A stretch of DNA of 64,000 nucleotides from Thermoanaerobaculia bacterium (GCA_028066595.1 JALCBJ010000010.1:1-64000); one strand, 5' to 3'. Positions 1 to 9,613 are shown, numbered from the stretch's first letter. The notes: generated by a model not told the origin, from the sequence alone. Program-made: numbers and translations.

Positions 1-171
1 CCAGCCGAGGCGCTCGGGGCCTTCTGCGGCGCTGGATTCGAAAGATCCGAAAGCGGCTCCGGCCAGGAGAACCAAGCTCGGTTGCAGTCCGGTAGGAGGC
101 CGGCGGAGCTCAAGCTCGAGAATCCGCCGGTGCTACACTCGCGCGCGCCGAAGCGATCAGGGGAGATTCCT
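1..171. other. Upstream region of the GH31 gene, no gene recognised
   Basis: No convincing coding region is seen on either strand before the GH31 start. A purine-rich ribosome binding site (GGGGAG) lies a few bases before the ATG at 172. The rest is GC-rich sequence that may belong to an intergenic region or to the end of a gene lying outside the window. Confidence 0.4.
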
Positions 172-3100
172 ATGCAAACGATTCGAAACGTCTTGGTACG
201 TGCCGTGGTCTGGGTGGCTTGCTCAGCTGTCTTGGGTGCCACCGCCTTGGGTGCCACTGAATCGGGGGGCGCCGCACTAGGCGATCTGCAGCACCTCGAG
301 GTCACGGAGACCGGGGCCGATCTCCATACGACGACAGGAGCCCTCCTGCGCATCTCGATGCTCGGTACGAATCTCTTCAGACTCGAGGCGGGCAGGCAGG
401 GGACCCTCTCGGGCGAGGGTAGCGGCAAGGCACCGATCGTGATCGACGACGAGCCACGCGAGGTACATTTCGAGGTCGACCAGGGCGAAGAGAGCGCGAG
501 ATTGACGACCTCGGACTTCGAGCTTGTCATCCATCCGGCGCCTTTGCGCTTCGAGCTCCGCCGGGCCCCTGACGGTGAGCTCCTCTGGAAGGAGCTCAAG
601 CCCTTGTCGATGACGGAACAAGCGACGGTGCAGACGCTCTCCAGCCGGTCGGACGAGGCCTTCGTTGGCGGCGGTCAACAGAACGGAGCGTTTCACTTCA
701 AGGGCCGCTCGATGGAGATTTCCTATTCGGGTGGCTGGGAAGAAGGGGATCGTCCCAGTCCTGCGCCGTTCTACATGTCGTCGAACGGTTATGGCGTGCT
801 GCGCAACACCTGGAGCGAAGGCAGCTACGATTTTCGGTCCGACGAGTACCTGAGCACCCGACACTCGGAAGACCGCTTCGATGCCTATTTCATGGTCGGC
901 TCGTCGATCCGCGATGTACTCGACGTCTACACGCGGCTCACCGGCCGAGCAGGCCTTCTGGCCCGCTGGGCGTTCGGGTACGGCGATGCGGACTGCTACA
1001 ACGATGGCGACAACGAGAAGAAGCCCGGCACCGTTCCGCCGGGCTGGAGTGACGGCCCGACGGGCACGACGAGCGACGTGGTCCGGAGCCTGGCGGAGAA
1101 ATATCGCGAGCATCGCATGCCCGGGTCATGGATCCTCCCCAACGACGGCTACGGATGCGGGTATGAGGATCTGCCGGAGGTCGTCGAGAGGCTCGCGGAA
1201 CTCGGCTTTCGTACGGGCCTGTGGACCGAGGACGGCGTCGAGAAGATCGCCTGGGAGGTGGGCGAGGCCGGCAGCCGGGTGCAGAAGCTCGATGTCGCCT
1301 GGACTGGCAAGGGCTCGCAATGGGCGATGGACGCCAACCACGATGCGGCCCAGGGCTTCCTCGACAATTCCGACGCACGGCCCTTCATCTGGACCGTGAT
1401 GGGTTGGGCGGGTATCCAGCGCTACGCCGTGACTTGGACCGGGGATCAAAGTGGCAGTTGGGACTACATCCGCTGGCACGTGCCGACCCTCATCGGATCG
1501 GGTCTCTCGGGAATGAACTACTCGACGGGAGACGTCGATGGCATCTTTGGGGGATCTCCCGAGACCTATACGAGGGATCTCCAGTGGAAGGCGTTGACCC
1601 CGGTCTTGATGGGCATGTCGGGCTGGTCAAAGGCTGCTCGCAAGCATCCATGGTGGTTCGAAGAACCCCATCGTTCGATTCACCGGAGCTATCTCGAGCT
1701 GCGAATGCGCCTGACCCCCTATCTCTACAACCTGGCCCGGGAAACCGAGACCCGAGGGGCACCGATGGTGCGGGGTCTGATGTGGGACCACGAAGACGAT
1801 CCCCATGCGTGGACCGGTGAGTACCCCTACCAATTCTTCCTTGGGCGGGAGCTCCTGGTAGCGCCTGTCTACCGGAGTCAGGCCACCAGCAAGGGATGGC
1901 GAGAGGGCGTCTATCTGCCCCGCGGCCGGTGGATAGACTTCTGGGATGGACGGGTGATCGATGCAGGAGACGAGGGCCTGGAGATCGCCATTCCGGTCGA
2001 TCTCGAGACGCTTCCGATCCTCGTACGTGCCGGCGCCATCATTCCGATGTATCCGGTAGCGCTCTACGACGGACAGGTACCCGCCGATCCGCTGACCTTA
2101 GAGATCTATCCGTTCGGCGACTCCGAGTTGCGTCTGTTCGAGGACGACGGCGAGACCCGGGCCTATCGAGACGGCTCCTTCAGCGAGCAGCTCTTCGAAG
2201 TGCAGGCACCCCAGGAAGAGTCGGGGCCTATTGAGGTCTCGATTCATCCGGCGCACGGCGAATTCGACGGCAGGTTCGAAACCCGGAGCTTCGAGTTGGT
2301 GATTCGGGGACGTGCACCCGCCGGCCGGGTCCGACTCGATGGCGAGGATCTGCCGAGGATCGAAGATTCGGCCGATTGGGAAGCCTCCAAGAAGGGTTTT
2401 CGATACGACGCCGAGGACCGTGGCGGAGCGACACGAGTCTCGATCGGAGAGGTTTCGACTCGTGTGATGCACCGGATCGAGATCGAGCCTTTGAGCGGCG
2501 CCGAGGCTCCCGTGGCCTCGAGCTATCCCGAACCGCCGCCGAGGCAGGACTTCTTGGATTCCGACTCCATTCAGGTTGTCGGACGTCCGGCCGAAGAGCC
2601 CGGTCACGCCTTGGAGAACGCCTTCGACGGCGATCCCGACACCTGGTTCCGAACGATTCGAGACCAATCGTTCGCCATCGGACCCCACCAACTTACGCTC
2701 TATCTCGGAGATCGCCGCGTGATCGAGGGGCTGACCTTTCTTCCGCGCAACGACAAGCATTGGAGGTACGGCCAGGTGCGGGAACTCGAGGTATACCTCG
2801 CGGACGTCAACGGGCAGTGGGGAGACGCGATTGCGAGGCTGGAGCTCGAGAAGCTAGAGGGTGAGCAGGACGTCCGCTTTCCACCTCGTGCGGGACGGCT
2901 ATTGCGCTTGCGCGTCCTCAGCACCCACGACGGGGGCGACGATCCGATGGTGCTCGGTGCCCAAGGTGAACGCGTAGAAGATTTCGACGCCCTGGCCCCG
3001 GTCAAGGTCGGGCCGATCACGATCTCGGAGCTTCGTATCCTGGAGCATAGGACCTCCGGCCGGCAGGAGATCATTCATCGCTTGTCGGCCGAAGCTGAAA

Positions 3101-3450
3101 CGCCCCGGGCGCCCCTTCGGATCGATGGGCTCGAGTTCGAGCGTTTCTCCAGCGCTTCGGAGGCACTGACCTTCGAGCTCAGCGGCGATTGGCAGCGCTT
3201 GAAAGCCGAGGTCGGTGTCGCAGAAGCGTCCCAAGGTGAGGTGCAATGTCAGGTCCTGGGCGATGGGCGCCTGATCTGGAGAAGCGCCACCTTGAATGCC
3301 TCCATGCCGCCATCCAAGCCCACTCTCGATATTCGCGGCATTTCCCACCTGAGTCTCGTCTGTGAGTCGATTTCCGGCTCACCGGATGCCTTCTGGATCG
3401 ATCCCCGACTCGAGGGCTTCGAGGGAGACGAGGCGCTTCCTTCGACCTGA
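172..3450 (+). CDS. Secreted GH31-family glycosidase with C-terminal carbohydrate-binding domains
   Basis: This 1092-aa protein is an exported glycoside hydrolase of family 31 (alpha-glucosidase/alpha-galactosidase/alpha-xylosidase clan), expected to remove alpha-linked sugars from oligosaccharides outside the cytoplasm. The start at 172 is preferred over an upstream in-frame ATG because it follows a GGGGAG ribosome binding site and begins a clear signal peptide (residues 1-28). The catalytic barrel spans roughly residues 220-610. The KLDVAW segment supplies the likely nucleophile Asp374, and WTGDQSGSW the acid/base Asp425. A beta-rich domain follows, then a discoidin/F5-8C-like domain (about 790-930) with the ALENAFDGDPDTWF signature. 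The C-terminus resembles an NPCBM module. The truncated galactokinase gene begins 39 bp downstream, which could hint at galactoside use. The GH31 substrate cannot be decided from the sequence. Confidence 0.85.
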   Translation: MQTIRNVLVRAVVWVACSAVLGATALGATESGGAALGDLQHLEVTETGADLHTTTGALLRISMLGTNLFRLEAGRQGTLSGEGSGKAPIVIDDEPREVHFEVDQGEESARLTTSDFELVIHPAPLRFELRRAPDGELLWKELKPLSMTEQATVQTLSSRSDEAFVGGGQQNGAFHFKGRSMEISYSGGWEEGDRPSPAPFYMSSNGYGVLRNTWSEGSYDFRSDEYLSTRHSEDRFDAYFMVGSSIRDVLDVYTRLTGRAGLLARWAFGYGDADCYNDGDNEKKPGTVPPGWSDGPTGTTSDVVRSLAEKYREHRMPGSWILPNDGYGCGYEDLPEVVERLAELGFRTGLWTEDGVEKIAWEVGEAGSRVQKLDVAWTGKGSQWAMDANHDAAQGFLDNSDARPFIWTVMGWAGIQRYAVTWTGDQSGSWDYIRWHVPTLIGSGLSGMNYSTGDVDGIFGGSPETYTRDLQWKALTPVLMGMSGWSKAARKHPWWFEEPHRSIHRSYLELRMRLTPYLYNLARETETRGAPMVRGLMWDHEDDPHAWTGEYPYQFFLGRELLVAPVYRSQATSKGWREGVYLPRGRWIDFWDGRVIDAGDEGLEIAIPVDLETLPILVRAGAIIPMYPVALYDGQVPADPLTLEIYPFGDSELRLFEDDGETRAYRDGSFSEQLFEVQAPQEESGPIEVSIHPAHGEFDGRFETRSFELVIRGRAPAGRVRLDGEDLPRIEDSADWEASKKGFRYDAEDRGGATRVSIGEVSTRVMHRIEIEPLSGAEAPVASSYPEPPPRQDFLDSDSIQVVGRPAEEPGHALENAFDGDPDTWFRTIRDQSFAIGPHQLTLYLGDRRVIEGLTFLPRNDKHWRYGQVRELEVYLADVNGQWGDAIARLELEKLEGEQDVRFPPRAGRLLRLRVLSTHDGGDDPMVLGAQGERVEDFDALAPVKVGPITISELRILEHRTSGRQEIIHRLSAEAETPRAPLRIDGLEFERFSSASEALTFELSGDWQRLKAEVGVAEASQGEVQCQVLGDGRLIWRSATLNASMPPSKPTLDIRGISHLSLVCESISGSPDAFWIDPRLEGFEGDEALPST

Positions 3451-3489
3451 CGCGAGTGAGCGAGGCGTGCTGCGGGACGGATCGGCAAG

Positions 3490-3861
3490 ATGAGTTCAGC
3501 AAGCCAGCTGGTGTCGACGCTGACCACCCGCTTCGGCGAACAGTTCGGTGAGCTCGGGAGTGTGCGGGTCGCTCTGGCGCCGGGCCGGGTCAACCTGATC
3601 GGCGAGCACACCGACTACAACGACGGCTGGATTCTGCCGATGGCGATCGAGCGATATCTCGGCGTGGCCTTCCGAGCTGGCGACGATCCCGTAGTGCGAG
3701 TCCACTCGTTGGCGTTCGACGAGACGGTATGCATCGACCTCGAGTCCTCGGATCTGCCCGAGGCTGGGGGATGGAGGTCGTACGTCGCAGGGCTGCTGAG
3801 AGTGATGCAGCGGACCGGTTTGAATGTGGCGGGTTTCAGTTGCCTCATCGGCCCGCTATCA
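3490..3861 (+). pseudogene. galK: Galactokinase, 5' fragment only
   Basis: The first ~120 codons are a clear galactokinase (GHMP kinase family; phosphorylates galactose to galactose-1-phosphate in the Leloir pathway). The family signature [16 protein letters not shown] is at residues 31-46, followed by [13 protein letters not shown] and GFSCLI. Where an intact enzyme would continue with the glycine/serine-rich ATP loop (GAGLSSSAAL), homology stops at about 3860. The frame then runs through unrelated sequence to a stop at 4018-4020. Two thirds of the enzyme, including the ATP-binding loop, are missing, so it cannot be functional. The break coincides with the start of a recombinase remnant, which suggests disruption by a mobile element. 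Confidence 0.85.
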
Positions 3862-4060
3862 ATGCCACCGTGGTCGCCTGGACACACTGGAGGCAAAGTG
3901 TCTCTCCTTCGGCGGGACCTCGGCCTATGCGGCTGTCTCGAAGGAACTCCTCGAAGTGGTACAGCCGGGAGCTATCGAAGCCGCAGTGCTGGCAGAAACG
4001 CAGGCACAGGCTACTCGTGACCAGCGAGTTCGGGCTCTGATGCTGGAGATCCGGGCGTCA
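3862..4060 (+). pseudogene. Remnant of a serine site-specific recombinase (zinc-ribbon and C-terminal part)
   Basis: In the frame beginning near 3862 the peptide reads RYQCHRGR...KCLSFGG, followed by [20 protein letters not shown] and VRALMLEIRA. This arrangement (C-x-R, then C-L-S-F-G-G, then a helical stretch rich in Leu/Glu/Ala) matches the zinc beta-ribbon and the following helix of large serine recombinases of the phage/transposon type. Only about 65 codons survive; there is no catalytic resolvase domain and no start. Homology is lost near 4060, where the oppositely oriented IS3 remnant begins. Identification rests on pattern recognition without a database search. Confidence 0.6.
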
Positions 4061-4300
4061 CCATGTTCTTGTCAACGCTTCCTTGAGAGCCTGCTTATCG
4101 AGAGTTACCTCCGCTAGAGCAGCTTTTGAGCCGCCGGTTCTCCTGCTCCAGGTCCTTGAGCCGTCGAGCCTCGTTGACACCCACCGTACTTGGCTTTCCA
4201 CCGGTAGTACGTCCCCTCCGAGATCCCAAGGAGGTTTTTGAACCGCTCCGAAACGCGATCGCAACGAGCCCGACCCAGCTTCGTGAGCTAACCATGACTC
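4056..4300 (-). mobile_element. IS3-family transposase orfA remnant (frameshifted)
   Basis: Reading the minus strand gives three pieces of one IS3 orfA protein, each in a different frame. They are GISEGTYYRWKAKYGG, then VNEARRLKDLEQENRRLK, then LAEVTLDKQALKEAL. Together they make the helix-turn-helix end and leucine-zipper region typical of OrfA. Frameshifts lie near 4182 and near 4130, and an in-frame TAG lies upstream, so no protein can be made. No orfB (DDE) part and no terminal inverted repeats were found. The element sits between the truncated galactokinase/recombinase and the sulfatase pseudogene, so it marks an old insertion or rearrangement point. Confidence 0.75.
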
Positions 4301-4334
4301 GGCCCGCCCGAGCTCGTCTAAGCAGAGAGCGAGT

Positions 4335-5871
4335 TCAGGGCGGAGTCGAATCCGCGCCTTCCTTGGCGAGACCTAGAGAATCCAAGACGAGATGTCCCAG
4401 CTCTGTTCGGAGTCGGCTTCTGACGTCAGCGAAGCCTGGATCGTCGACCCGATTGGTCATCTCGTACGGATCCGCTTCTAAATCGTAGAGCTCGTGGAGC
4501 TCGGGGTGGTGGACCCAGTGGATGTATTTGTACTTCTTGGTACGCACGACCCGGTAGTCCATGTCGACGAGCCAGGGCATCGGGTTCTCGTAGGTATAGA
4601 ACTCGATCAGGATGGACTCTCGCCATTCGGCGCCACGGTTGCTCAGAAGGGGTAGCAGCGAACGGCCCTGGATGTGATCGCCCTCCGGGACTCCTGCGAG
4701 TTCCAGGAGAGTGGGAGCCAGATCGACCGAGAGCACCAGCTCGTCGGGCGTCGAGCCACCAGCGACCAGCGGTGGATACCGCAGCAGTAGAGGATTGCGA
4801 ATCGAGTCCTCGTACGGCAGCCTTCGTTCGAGGCTCAGCCCGTGCTCGCCGAAAAGAATCCGTTGTCGCTGGAGAGCACCACGACGGTGGAATCCAGCAC
4901 TCCCTGCGATTCGAGGGTCATGAAGATGCGGCCGAGGCTCTCGTCGACGGCGAGGTACATTTCTGCGCGCCGCGGATCGTCTCCTCACTGGTACCGGGGT
5001 CGAGGATTCCGCGGAATTTCTCGGTGATGTCGGGGGACGCGCGGTAGGCGAGGGCCTGCCGCAGGGCTGCCTTGCCCGATAGGTCGTCTGGCGAACCGAC
5101 CGCGTTGGCGCGACGGGTGAACACCTCGTTCTCGTAGCGCCCCCGATGGCGTTCGGCCGGCAAGTAGCGCATCGGTTAGCTGAGATCGACGGAGCCGTCG
5201 TCCAGCTGTCGTGCTTCGGGATGAACGGCCTTGTGCGCCAGGTAGAGGAGAAACGGAGCGTTCCGCTCTCGCTCGATGAACTCCACCGCCCGGTCGGTCA
5301 GGAGATCGGTGACATAGCCTTCGACCTCTTGTAGCTCCCCGTCCTCGAATAGGAAAGGAACGTGAGTTCGACCCTGGCCGGGTAGGCCGGCCCATTCGTC
5401 GAACCCGGGCCGCGGTGTGGGATCGTTGCCCATATGCCACTTGCCGACGAAGGCGGTGTCATAGCCCGCGGCGTCGAGGGCCAGGGGGAAGGTCTCGAGC
5501 CGGTGACTCAGGAGGTTGCGCGCCACGTTGTCGATGATGCCGTGGCGCGACGGGTATTGGCCGGTCAGGAGGCTGGCGCGGTTGGGGGAGCAGAGCGGGA
5601 CGGCGTGGAAGGAGTTCAAGAACATGGCTCCTTCCCGTGCGAGGCGATCAGTATGTGGCGTTTCAAGGTAAGGGTGACCACCGGCGCCGAACTCGTCCCA
5701 ACGCAGATCGTCGACCACCACGACCACGATGTTGGGCCGTGGGCGGTGGGCCTCGGCGACCGGCTCGGGTTCCGGCGCGATGTCTTGCTCGCTGACGGGT
5801 TTCTGGTCTCGACAGGCCGCGACCAGGATCAGCAGCAGCCCGAGAGCCGTAAGGGTCGTGGCTTTGCGCAC
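4335..5871 (-). pseudogene. Cysteine-type sulfatase lipoprotein, inactivated by one nonsense codon and two frameshifts
   Basis: The minus strand encodes a type I sulfatase. It has a lipoprotein signal (LLLILVAAC), the metal-binding start PNIVVVVVDDLR, and the formylglycine motif C-S-P-N-R followed by ASLLTGQYPSR. Other conserved segments are FVGKWHMG, a central DNGFF/FGEHGLSLERRLPYEDS segment and a C-terminal YDLEADPYEMTN. Three lesions break it: an in-frame TAA at 5176-5178 (probably from CAA), a one-base loss near 4966 (ETIR/RRAEMYLAVDESLG), and a one-base loss in a T run near 4855 (DNGFF/FGEHG). A GTG at 5871 is the likely original start, though an ATG at 6048 is in frame. Homologues hydrolyse sulfate esters of sugars or small molecules. 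Two of the lesions are single-base gaps that could be sequencing errors, but the TAA could not. Confidence 0.8.
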
Positions 5872-6078
5872 GCGTGCGCCGAGCTCGATGCGGTGGGGGG
5901 ATTCGACATCGCGGACCTCGAGACGTCTCGTCGCGTTCGCGAGAGAAGTCAGGTTCTGAGTTAGTGCCTTCCGATGATGGAGAGCCGGGGCCTCGAAGTC
6001 AATTGTGCCGAGCGGATCGCACCACCAGAGCATCCGAACGCCAGCCATTCATCGACATCACCCTCTCTCGAGTGCCAG

Positions 6079-7767
6079 TCAGCTCTCATGAACCATCGCT
6101 TCGGCAGCCCAGGTCGTCCCGTTGTCATCGGTTCCGCAGACGCAGAGCTTGGTCGGCAAAGGCGTGGCGAGCACCGGCCAGCCGAAAGCCGCACCGTGTC
6201 CTGGCTCGAGTTGGTGACCGGCAGCCAGATGCTCTTCCGGTGGCGCGCCGTTCTGTGCCGAGAGTGGTGTCCACCAACCCTCATCGAGGACGAAGGCTCC
6301 CACCCATTCGACCTCCGCGGGACGCGACGCCATGAGCTGGACACGGACCCGCGTTCGTTCGGGCTCGTCGTCGGACGCTTCTGCCCTGGTCACCGCGGAA
6401 ACCTCGAGCTGGACGCCGCCATGGGATTCGGCCAACCGATCTGGTTCTCGATGACCTCGTGCCCACCGAGGGGTCTCGTGGCCGTGGGCGTGAAGGATCT
6501 CCGCCAGCTCCGGGGTTGCCATGGAGAGGGCCCATGGGCTGACGGTGGCCCCGGCCCGGAGGAGCAGATCGAGCGACGCTGGGGCATCCCCGTCGTCTCT
6601 CCAGCCATGCAGGGCACCGTAGACGAGCGCCGCCAGCGGGGTGCCGCCGAACTCGTTCTGCCGCTCGATGGGCGGCTCGGGATCGGCTTCCAACAAGAGT
6701 CGGATGACCTCGACGAATCCATGAAACGAGGCGGGGTCGAGCGGTGTCGACTCGTGTGCTCCGACGACGTGCGGATCCAGCCCGGCGGCGAGACAGGCCT
6801 GGACCGCAACGTGATCGCCGTCCCAGGCGCGGTCTGCCAGCAACCGGTGATGTTCTGGCGGGATCGAGTTCGCCAGGCTCGGCTGCTGCGAAAGAAGCTT
6901 CTCCACGGCCGGTAGATCGCCGCTTTCGCATAGACCGAGCAGCTGCAGCCAAGGAGGTACCAGGCGATCCCAAGTTTCGACGAAGGTACGGTGGCCCCGC
7001 TTCTCGGCGATGCGGCGAGGTGACGAAGCACCACCGGCCTCGCCCCACCAACCGAGCTTCCAGTCGAGGATGTTGCCGGGAGGTACGGGGGCGTAGCCAG
7101 GACTGCCCAAGCGAGCCTCGAGGTACTTAGGATCCTCTTCGGCCAGGCGCTCCAGGAGCTCTGCGTCTCCCAACGCCGCGGCCAAGAACACATCGGGCCT
7201 CGCGCCTCGTTGTAGCAGGGCTTGCGCGACGTTGGGGCGAGATCGGATCGCCCACTGTGCCGGTGTGCTGCCGTGGTCGACGCACAGCGCATCGAGATCC
7301 GCTCCACGCTGCAGCAAGAAGTCCACTGTGGCGACGTCAGCCGCCAGGTGGAGGGGCTGCTGACCGTCCGGTCCCGGTGCTTCTACGAGACTGGGATTCT
7401 CGTCCAACAGCTCCCGCAGGCGATCGGTTTTGCCCAGGCCTGCAGCAGAATGCACGTCGACGGTCGCGCCATGGTCGAGCAGCATTGCGACGAAGTCGGG
7501 GTGCTCCGTGACCGCGTGATGGAGCGCGCTCCATGGTCCCGCTTCCCATGTGCTTTTTGCGTCGACGTCTGCGCCAGCCTCGAGCAGGGCCTCGGCCAGC
7601 TCTCGATGCCCCATGCCGACCGCGAACACCAAGGCCGGTGCCTCGAATCCGAAGACCGGCGCGTCGATCTGTTCGCGCAGCTCTGGCTGGTGAGTCAGCA
7701 GCTCCCGTAGAGCCGAGGCGTCACCAGCTTCGACATGGGCGCGGAATCGAGCATCGACATCGGGCAT
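6079..7767 (-). CDS. Ankyrin-repeat protein
   Basis: The product is a 562-aa soluble protein made mostly of ankyrin repeats. Recognisable units include APALVFAVGMGHRELAEALLEAGADVD, GPWSALHHAVTEHPDFVAMLLDHGATVDVH, QPLHLAADVATVDFLLQRGADLD and ESTPLDPASFHGFVEVIRLLLEADP, each cited here from longer repeats. There is no signal peptide or membrane segment, so a cytoplasmic protein-binding role is likely. The last ~100 residues contain no repeat and look beta-rich. It starts 6 bp after the stop of the aldo/keto reductase gene on the same strand, so the two are probably co-transcribed. Nothing in the sequence identifies its partner. Confidence 0.8.
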   Translation of the reverse strand: MPDVDARFRAHVEAGDASALRELLTHQPELREQIDAPVFGFEAPALVFAVGMGHRELAEALLEAGADVDAKSTWEAGPWSALHHAVTEHPDFVAMLLDHGATVDVHSAAGLGKTDRLRELLDENPSLVEAPGPDGQQPLHLAADVATVDFLLQRGADLDALCVDHGSTPAQWAIRSRPNVAQALLQRGARPDVFLAAALGDAELLERLAEEDPKYLEARLGSPGYAPVPPGNILDWKLGWWGEAGGASSPRRIAEKRGHRTFVETWDRLVPPWLQLLGLCESGDLPAVEKLLSQQPSLANSIPPEHHRLLADRAWDGDHVAVQACLAAGLDPHVVGAHESTPLDPASFHGFVEVIRLLLEADPEPPIERQNEFGGTPLAALVYGALHGWRDDGDAPASLDLLLRAGATVSPWALSMATPELAEILHAHGHETPRWARGHREPDRLAESHGGVQLEVSAVTRAEASDDEPERTRVRVQLMASRPAEVEWVGAFVLDEGWWTPLSAQNGAPPEEHLAAGHQLEPGHGAAFGWPVLATPLPTKLCVCGTDDNGTTWAAEAMVHES

Positions 7768-7773
7768 GGTTCT

Positions 7774-8754
7774 TCAACTCCCGGACGGACCTTCGAAGAT
7801 CTCCTTGGCGGTGTAGGGGCTTCCCGCCCGCTCCCAGAAGCTGCCACCGACGTATCGAAAACCACGTTCGAGGGCAGTGAGCCGATCGATATCGTTCGTC
7901 TCGAGGCGCAGTTCGAGAGAAGCCAGGTTCTCGCGAATCCGTTGTGCGTGGGTGGACTTCGGTATCACCGCCGTACCCCGTCGGAGTGCCCAGCTCAGCA
8001 AGACCTGTGCTGGCGATGCACCGACTCGATCGGCGATTTCGCGGACGGTCGGATCTTCGAGGAGGATCGGTTCTGACCGACCTCTCATCGACTCCGGCCG
8101 GGCGGGCGAACCGAGGGGTGAGTAAGCGGTGACGAAGATTCCGTTCTTTTGGCAGAAATCGACCAGCGCGGTCTGCTGCAAGTACGGGTGCAGCTCCACC
8201 TGAAGTACCTCGGGCCCGAGGTCGGACGTGGCCATCAGATGCTCGATGAGGGGTGGGCTGAAGTTCGATAGGCCGATGTGTCGGCACAACCCACGCGACA
8301 CCGCGTCTTCCATCACCTTCCAGGTCGTTTCGATAGGCAGGTCCCGCGGAGAGAAGAAATCCTCCGACCTCTTGGGTCGCACGATGCCCTTGCGAAAGGC
8401 GACCGGCCAATGGATCAGATAGAGGTCGAGGTACTCGAGGCGAAGATCCGCCAGGGTCCTCTCGAGCGCTGGGATCACGTGTTGCGGCTCATGGGAGTCG
8501 CTCCACAGCTTCGACGTCACCCAGACGTCGCCCCGCGCCAGGTCTCCGGAGCCGAAGGCTGTTTCCAGCGCCTCTCCCACCTCGGCTTCGTTGCCGTAGA
8601 TCGAAGCGCAGTCGATATGGCGATATCCGGCCGACAGAGCCTCTAGCACCGCGGCACCCACTTCACCGGGTTTCGAATTCCAGGTACCCAGTCCGAAGAC
8701 GGGCATCCGGTCGCCGTTGGGAAAGTCGAAGATCATGGATGAGGAGTATTCCAT
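7774..8754 (-). CDS. Aldo/keto reductase
   Basis: This 326-aa cytoplasmic enzyme belongs to the aldo/keto reductase superfamily, which reduces aldehydes and ketones with NADPH in a TIM barrel. The four catalytic residues are all present: Asp48 and Tyr53 in HIDCASIYGNEAEVG, Lys82 in VTSKLW, and His115 in LYLIHWP. The segment GLSNFSP and the C-terminal cofactor-binding part PKSTHAQRIRENL are also typical. An alternative start at codon 7 is possible. The gene is divergent from the exported protein gene at 8834 and is followed within 6 bp by the ankyrin gene. The physiological substrate cannot be inferred. Confidence 0.9.
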   Translation of the reverse strand: MEYSSSMIFDFPNGDRMPVFGLGTWNSKPGEVGAAVLEALSAGYRHIDCASIYGNEAEVGEALETAFGSGDLARGDVWVTSKLWSDSHEPQHVIPALERTLADLRLEYLDLYLIHWPVAFRKGIVRPKRSEDFFSPRDLPIETTWKVMEDAVSRGLCRHIGLSNFSPPLIEHLMATSDLGPEVLQVELHPYLQQTALVDFCQKNGIFVTAYSPLGSPARPESMRGRSEPILLEDPTVREIADRVGASPAQVLLSWALRRGTAVIPKSTHAQRIRENLASLELRLETNDIDRLTALERGFRYVGGSFWERAGSPYTAKEIFEGPSGS

Positions 8755-8833
8755 GCGTCGAGCCCGGCGATGTCGTGGGCTCAGCCGGCCGGACGCCTCG
8801 GACTACCTTGGTGGCGGATGGCAGAATAGCGGG

Positions 8834-9613
8834 ATGTTCCGATTCCGAATCGTCTGGGCGTTGATGCTCTCGGCAGCAATACCCGTCTCGGCGTTGGCCG
8901 ACTCTGGCTCGTCTCCGATGTTCACGGCCGTGATGCCCGATATCGTGGCTCGCTCCATCGAGCTTCACGGCGGCGACTTGTTCCGGCGTTCGGAGGTGAA
9001 TTTCCAGCTTTGCTCGCGAAGCGGCTGTGCCGAGGTTCGCGTGTGGCGCCGAGGCGGTCGGTATGAGCACGAGGTGGAGGGTCGGCTCGGTGGTGCGCTT
9101 CGTCGCCTCCTCGTGACCAACGATGCGGTGAAGCTCTGGACAGAGGCAGGTGAGAGTACGTCGATCGCCCCGGAGGAAGAACAGAGCTGGCGCGATGCGG
9201 CGACGTCTCGGATGTATCACGCGTTTCTGCCGTTCCGGCTGGCCGACCCGAGTGTGCGCTTCGCAGACCTCGGCGTGGAGACCTGGGGCGAGCGGGAGCT
9301 GCATCGTGTAGCCGTGGGATTCGAGGCCGGCACCTCGAGCGCCGACTACGATCAATGGGCGTTTTGGTTCGACGCCGAAACGGCCCGGTTGGAGCAATTC
9401 GCCTACAGCTATCGGGGCTCGCCCGACGGGCTGAGGTTTCGCCAGCTACATCGATTCCGCAGAGTCGAAGGGCTGCTGTTCGCCGACCAGGTCAATCTCG
9501 GCTGGGAGGGTCCGGGTCTGTCGGTCGCCGAGCTGAGTCCGGAGTCGATATCTCGTCTTCGAGAGGTTTCACGGGTGGAGTTTCGTGAGCTGAGCGTTCG
9601 GATCCTGGACTGA
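8834..9613 (+). CDS. Exported LolA-like/DUF6503-like protein of unknown function
   Basis: The 259-aa product has a cleavable signal peptide (FRIVWALMLSAAIPVSALA). The mature part begins with a DIVARSIELHGGDLF segment and continues with FQLCSRSGCAEVRVWRRGG. This layout (short helix, then many antiparallel beta strands ending in a FRELSVRIL strand) is like the periplasmic outer-membrane-lipoprotein-sorting fold and the DUF6503 family. I recognise no catalytic motif. The start at 834 bp past 8000 was chosen because the signal peptide begins there; an in-frame ATG at 8717 would add 39 residues antisense to the aldo/keto reductase start. The 3' end overlaps the tail of the convergent msrA gene by 122 bp. 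Confidence 0.65.
   Translation: MFRFRIVWALMLSAAIPVSALADSGSSPMFTAVMPDIVARSIELHGGDLFRRSEVNFQLCSRSGCAEVRVWRRGGRYEHEVEGRLGGALRRLLVTNDAVKLWTEAGESTSIAPEEEQSWRDAATSRMYHAFLPFRLADPSVRFADLGVETWGERELHRVAVGFEAGTSSADYDQWAFWFDAETARLEQFAYSYRGSPDGLRFRQLHRFRRVEGLLFADQVNLGWEGPGLSVAELSPESISRLREVSRVEFRELSVRILD

Noticed and set aside
5176-5178. In-frame stop in the sulfatase considered as a second recoded codon
   Set aside because: It is TAA, not TGA, lies outside the active site, and two frameshifts lie further on, so decay is the better explanation.
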